Source: JACMMS01 sp043758775 (GTDB lineage Bacteria; Pseudomonadota; Gammaproteobacteria; Burkholderiales; Methylophilaceae). From it: 12,561 bases of DNA. The stretch is taken from positions 1 through 12,561 of the forward strand of contig JAYVMU010000039.1 in assembly GCA_043758775.1 (NCBI GenBank), given 5' to 3'. This document shows, one piece after another, positions 1-5,686 of this stretch (the first letter of the stretch is position 1; each line of letters opens with the position of its first letter). A program made the position numbers and the translations under genes. A model generated the notes under the pieces. That model saw only the letters and a program-made list of their open reading frames with translations. It ran no database searches and was not told the origin of the DNA.

Positions 1-179
1 TTTACGTCTTGGTCGCCATCGTCAAGAAACGCCTCAAAATTGAGGCTTCACTCTACACAATTCTACAGATACTGAGCCTGACACTCTTTGAGAAAACACC
101 ACTAAATCAACTACTTAAAAATACAGAGTTACAAGCAAACATTCCTGAAAATGATAACCAATTGAATCTATTCAACTAA
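1..179 (+). CDS. IS4-family transposase, C-terminal fragment (partial at window start)
   Basis: An open frame runs in from the left edge (first full codon at position 3) and ends at TAA 177-179. Its last 58 residues read YVLVAIVKKRLKIEASLYTI, then QILSLTLFEKTPLNQLL, and close with DNQLNLFN. This pattern (Y-V-L-V-A-I-x-KKRL, LYTILQILS-TLFEK, NQLNLF end) is the typical C-terminus of IS4-type transposases of the group with an N-terminal DUF4372 domain. Such enzymes are DDE recombinases that cut and paste the element. The DDE catalytic residues lie outside the window, so activity cannot be judged. The frame overlaps the decayed minus-strand gene that the element has entered. The family call is recognition by eye; the exact IS name is not determined. 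Confidence 0.85.
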   Translation, partial: YVLVAIVKKRLKIEASLYTILQILSLTLFEKTPLNQLLKNTELQANIPENDNQLNLFN

Positions 180-197
180 ATTGCCGGACACTACTGA
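1..197 (+). mobile_element. Right end of an IS4-family insertion sequence
   Basis: The element is represented by the transposase 3' end (stop at 177-179) and a short non-coding tail. The tail, around 180-197, reads ATTGCCGGACACTACTGA and is the likely terminal inverted repeat. The disrupted membrane protein loses its family-like sequence at about 198-200 when read on the minus strand, which puts the junction near 197/198. The left end, the partner repeat and the target duplication are outside the window, so the boundary is an inference accurate to perhaps ten bases. Confidence 0.6.
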
Positions 198-683
198 ACT
201 GTTATTTAAAATCCATATAGCTGGATACATGACCCAATAAAACGCATACAACGGTACCGATGTCCAAACACTGACAAGCTCAGGCTCTCGGATAGAAAAG
301 GATTTTGGTGCCAGCTCACCCAGCACAATGTGTAGATATGAAATAGTAAAAAAGGCTGACGCAAATGAGATGCCATGTATCAACTCTGGAGATTGAACAC
401 CAGCATAGCTAAATACCGGTTCCAGCAACCCGGCAAATGCGGGCTCTCCCACCCACCCTAAACCAAGCGATGCCAGCGTGATACCAAGCTGGCAGGCTGA
501 TAAATACGCATCAAGCTGAGTATGGACTTTAGCGAGTATTTTGCCTCTAAAACCATATACTTTCGAGATGGCTTTCACGCGTGTTTGGCGAAGTTTGACC
601 AGCGCAAACTCGGCCGCAACAAAAAAACCATTGAGAACCACTAAGAAAAAAGCGACTGCAATTAAAAATAAATTATTAGACAT
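168..683 (-). pseudogene. CNNM/CorC-type 'hemolysin' family membrane protein, truncated by the IS
   Basis: This is the N-terminal part of a CNNM (DUF21) domain protein of the CorC/TlyC-like family, whose members are inner-membrane proteins linked to Mg2+/Co2+ export or tolerance. Visible marks are the first helix (NLFLIAVAFFLVVLNGFF), the motif AAEFALVKLRQTRV, the segment DAYLSACQLGITLASLGLGW and the motif VLGELAPKSFSIR. After about 162 residues the family-like reading ends at WILNNS; the remaining residues and the stop (168-170) are IS sequence. The CBS pair and CorC_HlyC domain of a normal protein of over 400 residues are missing, so the gene is broken, with its 3' part presumably beyond the IS. 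I prefer ATG 681-683 (MSNNLFL), where family proteins usually begin, over an in-frame TTG at 744-746. Neither has a good ribosome-binding site. Confidence 0.8.
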
Positions 684-782
684 AAACAAGATATAGCTCT
701 TAAACCTCACTGATATGGAAAGTAAGGATTGTAAGACGTCTATCAATTTAAGTGGAATTTAACACCAGCCTACCCTATTAAA

Positions 783-805
783 TTTTTACAGTATTTTTAT
801 ACTGT
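783..805 (+). promoter_or_regulatory. Candidate KdpE operator: T-rich boxes with an inverted repeat
   Basis: The stretch contains TTTTTACA (783-790) and TTTATACT (796-803), both close to the two parts of the Escherichia coli KdpE target (TTTATAC and TTTTTACA separated by T's), though in the reverse order. A perfect dyad ACAGTAT-TTTT-ATACTGT spans 788-805. If the TATTAT at 844-849 is the -10 hexamer, the centre of this site lies about 60 bases before the transcript start, similar to the E. coli arrangement. This is inference; the site could instead serve the divergent gene. Confidence 0.4.
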
Positions 806-843
806 GCTAGCTAATCAATACAAATTATTTACTTCTCTAAGCT

Positions 844-849
844 TATTAT
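844..849 (+). promoter_or_regulatory. Candidate -10 element of the kdp promoter
   Basis: TATTAT matches the sigma-70 -10 consensus at five of six bases. No recognisable -35 hexamer is found 16-18 bases upstream, as would be expected for a promoter needing an activator such as KdpE. Transcription would start near 856 and give a leader of about 115 bases before kdpF. AT-rich sequence makes chance matches common. Confidence 0.3.
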
Positions 850-971
850 TTGCATCATTCGACAGGCAAGCTGAAACGATATGAGTAACACGTGATGATT
901 GTAGTCATCAGCGTTTTGCCTCTCGTCATAGACTATCAGGTTGCTAGTGTGGGCTTATATTGGAGATAAAA

Positions 972-1061
972 ATGAGTTGGCTAACTGTTCTAAGCGGCAT
1001 TGTGAGTGTTTTATTGCTGATTTATCTGTTGTATGCGTTGATTAAACCGGAAAGTTTTTAA
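972..1061 (+). CDS. kdpF: Potassium-transporting ATPase KdpF subunit
   Basis: A 29-residue protein beginning MSWLTVLSGIVSVLLLIYLL and ending YALIKPESF. It is a single hydrophobic helix with a short tail containing the K-P-E-x-F ending typical of KdpF. In the family KdpF stabilises the KdpABC complex in the inner membrane and contacts KdpA. A GGAG sequence at 962-965 gives a good ribosome-binding site six bases before the ATG. Its stop codon overlaps the kdpA start by one base (TAATG at 1059-1063), which points to translational coupling. Length, hydrophobicity and position just before kdpA make the call firm despite the small size. Confidence 0.93.
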   Translation: MSWLTVLSGIVSVLLLIYLLYALIKPESF

Positions 1062-2869
1062 TGAACGCCAACATACTGATTCAGTACGGCCTGTATTTTG
1101 CCGCCATTTTATTGCTGACTAAACCTATGGGCATATTTATCGCGCGTGTGATGGAAGGCAATACGCCATTGCTTAACAAAATTGGCGGCCCTATTGAGCG
1201 TTTGCTGTACAAACTAGGTGGCGTTAACGCAAAAGTAGAAATGGACTGGAAGCGTTATGCTATCGCGCTTCTGGTGTTTAACACACTGGGCATTCTGGTG
1301 CTGTTTCTGTTGCAACGATTGCAGCTCTCACTGCCATTTAACCCACAGCAATTTGGCAATGTAAGTATTGATTCATCTTTTGATACAGCGGTGAGCTTTA
1401 TCACCAATACCAACTGGCAGGGTTATGCAGGTGAAAGCACGATGAGCTATTTCACGCAAATGGCTGGGTTTACCGTACAAAACTTTTTATCTGCCGCCAC
1501 GGGCGTCGCCGTAGTAATTGCCCTGATTCGTGGTTTTGCCAGACATTCCGCCAAAACCATTGGCAATTTCTGGGTTGACCTCACACGTTGTACTTTGTAC
1601 ATTTTATTGCCCTTATCACTAGTTTTTGCGGTGATATTCATGGGGCAAGGCGTGATACAAAATTTTAGTAGCTATCAAAACGTCACCACGCTAGAAACCA
1701 CCGACTATCAACAACCTAAGTTAGATAACACGGGTAACGCGCTAAAGGATGTAAAAGGTAATGCAGTTTTAGAAAATTTGACGACTAAAACGCAAACTCT
1801 GGCGATGGGCCCTGTGGCATCACAAGAAGCGATTAAAATGCTGGGGACTAATGGTGGTGGCTTTTTCAATGCCAACTCAGCACATCCTTATGAAAACCCG
1901 ACACCATTAACTAACTTCTTACAAATGGTGCTGATTTTCTTACTTCCGGCGGGATTATGTTATGCGTTTGGCATGATGGTAGGCGATACGCGCCAGGGCT
2001 GGGCAGTGTTTGCCGCCATGGGCTTAATTTTTGTCGTGATGTCATTCGTGCTGGTTTCAGCAGAGCAAGCAGGCAACCCTGCGTTTACCAGTGCAGGTGC
2101 CGACCAAGTTAGCTCACTATTACAAGCGGGTGGCAATATGGAGGGTAAGGAAACACGATTTGGCATTGTCGCCTCATCGTTATTTGCCACCGTCACCACG
2201 GCGGCCTCTTGCGGCGCAGTCAACGCTATGCATGACTCTCTCACCCCCATCGGTGGCCTCGTACCTTTATGGTTGATGCAGCTAGGTGAAGTGGTATTTG
2301 GCGGAGTGGGTTCTGGGCTTTATACCATGCTGATTTATGCAATTATTGCCGTATTTGTTTCGGGCTTGATGATAGGCCGCACACCCGAATATCTGGGCAA
2401 GAAAATCGAGGTTTTCGAGATGAAAATGTCATCCATCATTATCCTTATCACGCCAGTACTTGTGCTGTTAGGCACCGCTATCGCGGTGATGGTAGAACCT
2501 GGCAAAGCGGGCATCGCCAACCCCGGCGCGCATGGTTTTAGCGAGATTCTTTACGCGTTATCGTCAGCTGCCAACAACAACGGCAGTGCATTTGCCGGGC
2601 TTTCTGCCAACACACCGTTCTACAATTATTTGCTGGCGATTGCCATGTGGTTTGGCCGCTTCGGCATCATCATCCCTGTACTCGCGATTGCCGGCACACT
2701 TGCCGCTAAAAAGCGCATCCAGCCTGGACTGGGCACCCTGCCTACACATGGCCCGCTATTCGTCACTTTATTGATAGGTGCAGTGGTTCTCGTCGGCGCG
2801 CTCACTTATGTACCGGCGTTAGCACTAGGCCCGGTGGTTGAACAATTAATGATGATTGGTGCTCACTAG
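1061..2869 (+). CDS. kdpA: Potassium-transporting ATPase KdpA, K+-binding channel-like subunit
   Basis: KdpA is the K+-selective subunit of the KdpFABC complex in the inner membrane, related to SKT/Trk-type K+ channels with four pseudo-repeats. All four filter regions are visible: NTNWQGYAGES (Gly121), GTNGGGFFNANSAHP (Gly265-267), TTAASCGAVNAMHDSLTPIGG-like sequence near 2190-2255, and SAANNNGSAFAGL near 2565-2605. The C-terminal GTLPTHGPLF and ALALGPV motifs are also typical. At 602 residues it is longer than the 557-residue E. coli protein. Most of the excess is a polar stretch of about 29 residues around 213-241, in the loop before the second filter. ATG 1061 overlaps the kdpF stop. kdpB follows after 43 bases. 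Confidence 0.98.
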   Translation: MNANILIQYGLYFAAILLLTKPMGIFIARVMEGNTPLLNKIGGPIERLLYKLGGVNAKVEMDWKRYAIALLVFNTLGILVLFLLQRLQLSLPFNPQQFGNVSIDSSFDTAVSFITNTNWQGYAGESTMSYFTQMAGFTVQNFLSAATGVAVVIALIRGFARHSAKTIGNFWVDLTRCTLYILLPLSLVFAVIFMGQGVIQNFSSYQNVTTLETTDYQQPKLDNTGNALKDVKGNAVLENLTTKTQTLAMGPVASQEAIKMLGTNGGGFFNANSAHPYENPTPLTNFLQMVLIFLLPAGLCYAFGMMVGDTRQGWAVFAAMGLIFVVMSFVLVSAEQAGNPAFTSAGADQVSSLLQAGGNMEGKETRFGIVASSLFATVTTAASCGAVNAMHDSLTPIGGLVPLWLMQLGEVVFGGVGSGLYTMLIYAIIAVFVSGLMIGRTPEYLGKKIEVFEMKMSSIIILITPVLVLLGTAIAVMVEPGKAGIANPGAHGFSEILYALSSAANNNGSAFAGLSANTPFYNYLLAIAMWFGRFGIIIPVLAIAGTLAAKKRIQPGLGTLPTHGPLFVTLLIGAVVLVGALTYVPALALGPVVEQLMMIGAH

Positions 2870-2912
2870 ACTTTACGCTCTACGATACTGACAAAAATTA
2901 AAGGATTTGATA

Positions 2913-5006
2913 ATGACTATAACAATAACTAACGATGTAATTACCAAAGAAAAAATGTCGATGTTTGACAGTAAGTTGCTGAAACCAGCGATTGTAGACT
3001 CTTTTAAAAAGTTGAGCCCACAAACGCAGTGGCGCAACCCGGTGATGTTTGTGGTTTATTTGGGTAGTATTTTAACGTCATTGCTGTTCTTACAAGCCCT
3101 ATTGGGTCAGGGTGAGGCCTCAGCAGGTTTCATTCTGCTCGTGTCTATTTGGCTGTGGTTTACCGTACTGTTTGCTAATTTTGCTGAAGCTTTGGCGGAA
3201 GGCCGTAGCAAAGCACAAGCGGCGGCATTACGACAATCTAAAAAGAATGTCGTCGCCAAAAAGCTAGCAACTGCCAAGCATGATGCTGCAATTACGCTAA
3301 CAGATAGTGCCAGTTTACGTAAAGACGATATTATTTTAGTTGAGGCTGGCGATACTATGCCAGCGGATGGTGAGGTGATAGAAGGTATTGCCTCGGTGAA
3401 TGAGTCTGCCATTACGGGTGAATCAGCACCTGTTATTCGCGAATCTGGTGGCGATTTCAGTGCAGTAACAGGCGGCACACAAGTATTATCAGATAAGATA
3501 GTGGTACGTGTGACAGTGAACCCAGGCGAGGCATTTTTAGACCGCATGATTGCCATGGTAGAAGGCGCAAAACGCCAAAAGACACCCAATGAAATCGCGC
3601 TGACTATTCTTTTGGTAGCGCTGACTATTGTGTTCTTATTGGCAACGGTCACTTTATTGCCGTTCTCTGTATTCAGCGTACAAGTCGCTGGTGCCGGTCA
3701 TCCTGCCTCTATTACCGTGTTAGTTTCATTACTGGTCTGTTTGATTCCCACCACCATCGCCGGCTTGCTTTCTGCGATTGGCGTGGCGGGGATGAGCCGT
3801 ATGATGCAAGCCAATGTGATTGCCACTTCAGGCCGTGCGGTAGAAGCCGCTGGTGATGTCGATGTATTACTGCTGGATAAAACTGGCACCATTACTTTGG
3901 GCAATCGCCAGGCTTCGGCTTTTGTACCAGCCGCAGGCATCGCCGAACGTGACTTAGCTGATATAGCACAACTCGTCTCGCTGGCCGATGAAACTCCTGA
4001 AGGTCGCAGTATTGTGATACTGGCAAAAAATAAATTTAACTTACGTGAGCGTAACATGGTCACTTTAGGTGCCAGCTTTGTGCCATTTTCTGCCCAAACA
4101 CGTATGAGTGGCGTCAATATCGGCACCAGGAGCATCCGTAAAGGTGCTGCCAGTGCAATCAAACTCTATGTTGAATCACTAGGTGGCACATTTTCAACTG
4201 AAATCACGACCAAAGTCGATGATATTGCACGTCGTGGCAGTACGCCGCTAGTGGTGGCAGATGACGCAAAAGTAGTTGGCGTAGTTGAGCTAAAAGATAT
4301 TGTGAAAGGCGGCATCAAAGAGCGTTTTGCCGAACTGCGCGCCATGGGCATTAAAACCATCATGATTACAGGCGATAATCGTCTGACAGCGGCTTCAATC
4401 GCGGCAGAAGCTGGTGTGGATGACTTTCTGGCTGAAGCGACACCAGAAGCTAAGCTGGCATTGATTCGCGAGCATCAGTCACAAGGAAAACTGGTCGCCA
4501 TGACAGGCGACGGCACCAATGACGCGCCAGCACTAGCGCAAGCCGATGTTGCCGTCGCCATGAATACTGGTACGCAAGCCGCAAAAGAGGCGGGCAATAT
4601 GGTGGATTTAGATTCCAACCCGACCAAATTGATTGAGATTGTAGAAATCGGCAAACAAATGCTGATGACGCGTGGCTCCCTCACCACCTTTAGCATTGCC
4701 AACGATATCGCCAAGTATTTTGCGATTATCCCAGCGGCTTTTGCCACGACTTATCCAGCCTTGAACAAGCTCAATGTGATGCACCTCACCAGCCCTAACT
4801 CAGCGATTTTATCAGCAGTAATTTTTAACGCACTCATCATCATGTTCCTGATACCGCTGGCACTAAAAGGCATTCCCTATCGTGCAGTGGGGGCGGCTAT
4901 TTTGTTACGCAACAATTTACTGATTTATGGCTTAGGCGGCATTATCGTGCCATTTGCCGGCATCAAAATCATTGATGTAATGCTGACAGTCGTTGGTTTA
5001 GTTTAA
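2913..5006 (+). CDS. kdpB: Potassium-transporting P-type ATPase KdpB, catalytic subunit
   Basis: KdpB hydrolyses ATP to drive K+ uptake through KdpA in the inner membrane. P-type ATPase motifs appear in order: TGES (Thr168-Ser171) in the actuator domain, CLIPTTIAGLLSAIGVAGM in the membrane core, DKTGT with the phosphorylated Asp322, ITGDNRLTA, and MTGDGTNDAPALAQADVA in the P domain. The C-terminal part carries SIANDIAKYFAIIPA and further helices. Ser171 corresponds to the inhibitory phosphoserine of E. coli KdpB (Ser162). The spacing from TGES to DKTGT is six residues longer than in E. coli, apparently from a longer loop (VFSVQVAGAGHPAS) between two membrane helices. I chose ATG 2913 because AAGGA at 2901-2905 lies seven bases before it; an in-frame TTG at 2907 is too close. 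Length is 697 residues. Confidence 0.98.
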   Translation: MTITITNDVITKEKMSMFDSKLLKPAIVDSFKKLSPQTQWRNPVMFVVYLGSILTSLLFLQALLGQGEASAGFILLVSIWLWFTVLFANFAEALAEGRSKAQAAALRQSKKNVVAKKLATAKHDAAITLTDSASLRKDDIILVEAGDTMPADGEVIEGIASVNESAITGESAPVIRESGGDFSAVTGGTQVLSDKIVVRVTVNPGEAFLDRMIAMVEGAKRQKTPNEIALTILLVALTIVFLLATVTLLPFSVFSVQVAGAGHPASITVLVSLLVCLIPTTIAGLLSAIGVAGMSRMMQANVIATSGRAVEAAGDVDVLLLDKTGTITLGNRQASAFVPAAGIAERDLADIAQLVSLADETPEGRSIVILAKNKFNLRERNMVTLGASFVPFSAQTRMSGVNIGTRSIRKGAASAIKLYVESLGGTFSTEITTKVDDIARRGSTPLVVADDAKVVGVVELKDIVKGGIKERFAELRAMGIKTIMITGDNRLTAASIAAEAGVDDFLAEATPEAKLALIREHQSQGKLVAMTGDGTNDAPALAQADVAVAMNTGTQAAKEAGNMVDLDSNPTKLIEIVEIGKQMLMTRGSLTTFSIANDIAKYFAIIPAAFATTYPALNKLNVMHLTSPNSAILSAVIFNALIIMFLIPLALKGIPYRAVGAAILLRNNLLIYGLGGIIVPFAGIKIIDVMLTVVGLV

Positions 5007-5036
5007 GAACATACTCAGTCAATTTAAGGAAAAATT

Positions 5037-5621
5037 ATGAAAGACACTATTCGTCCAGCCATCAGTTTATTTTTAGGGCTCAGTATTATTACAGGAGCAG
5101 TTTACCCGCTGGTGACCACGGCCATTGGTAAAGCGCTTTTTCCTAGCCAAGTGCAAGGTAGCTTGGTTAAACAAGGGGATGTAGTGGTTGGTTCAAGTTT
5201 AATCGGACAAAACTTCACTGATAGCAAATACTTCTGGGGCAGGCCATCGGCGACTGGGCCATATCCCGATAACGCCACAGCCTCTTCCGGATCAAATTTG
5301 GGGCCATTAAATCCTGCATTAGTAGATGCCGTGAAGGGTCGCATCGCCGCATTAAAACAGGCTGATCCAGGCAATCAATTACCGGTGCCAGTCGATTTAG
5401 TCACGGCTTCGGCCAGTGGGCTAGACCCTGAGATCAGCCCTGCGGCAGCCAATTATCAGATAACCCGTGTGGTAAAAGCCCGCCATTTGCAGACTGAACT
5501 GGTCATTAAGCTAGTACAACAAAATACCCAAGGCAGACAATTCGGTGTCCTGGGTGAACCAAGAGTCAATGTACTGGGGCTTAATATGGATTTAGACAAA
5601 TTGAATCCGGCACCTAAGTAA
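5037..5621 (+). CDS. kdpC: Potassium-transporting ATPase KdpC subunit
   Basis: KdpC is the single-span subunit of KdpFABC and is thought to raise ATP affinity or aid complex assembly. The 194-residue protein has one N-terminal membrane anchor (PAISLFLGLSIITGAVYPLV) and then a periplasmic domain with the family motifs GSSLIGQNFTDSKYFWGRPS, NATASSGSNLGPLNPAL, PVPVDLVTASASGLDPEISP and a final VNVLGLNMDLD. A ribosome-binding site (AAGGAAAAA at about 5026-5034) precedes the ATG. It starts 30 bases after kdpB and is followed by a 65-base gap before kdpD. Confidence 0.97.
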   Translation: MKDTIRPAISLFLGLSIITGAVYPLVTTAIGKALFPSQVQGSLVKQGDVVVGSSLIGQNFTDSKYFWGRPSATGPYPDNATASSGSNLGPLNPALVDAVKGRIAALKQADPGNQLPVPVDLVTASASGLDPEISPAAANYQITRVVKARHLQTELVIKLVQQNTQGRQFGVLGEPRVNVLGLNMDLDKLNPAPK

Positions 5622-5686
5622 CAGTCAAACTTAGACGATTCACTCAAACGAATTCAGTTTTTTGAAAGATAGCATATACTTATCCA

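Larger units (their letters stand above)
684..971. promoter_or_regulatory. Divergent control region between the hemolysin-like gene and kdp
   Basis: About 290 bases lie between the ATG of the minus-strand membrane gene and kdpF on the plus strand. No convincing gene is present. The region holds an AT-rich stretch with a perfect 7-bp inverted repeat (788-805), a TATTAT hexamer (844-849), a second 6-bp inverted repeat (893-910), a CACGTG palindrome (889-894) and a GGAG ribosome-binding site at 962-965 before kdpF. It should carry the promoter of the kdp operon; no transcript start can be proven from sequence. Confidence 0.6.

Noticed and set aside
881..895. Tiny ATG frame (MSNT) in the kdp leader
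   Set aside because: Four codons with no convincing ribosome-binding site; chance occurrence is likely.
3107..3652. A 181-codon open frame on the minus strand inside kdpB
   Set aside because: It is antisense to a strongly conserved P-type ATPase region, has low-complexity Ser/Thr/Ala-rich composition typical of shadow frames, and no ribosome-binding site or family likeness.
5675..5680. TATACT hexamer just before kdpD as a separate kdpDE promoter
   Set aside because: The -10 match is good but no -35 is found at proper spacing and the start would give an almost leaderless transcript. Co-transcription with kdpFABC is simpler.
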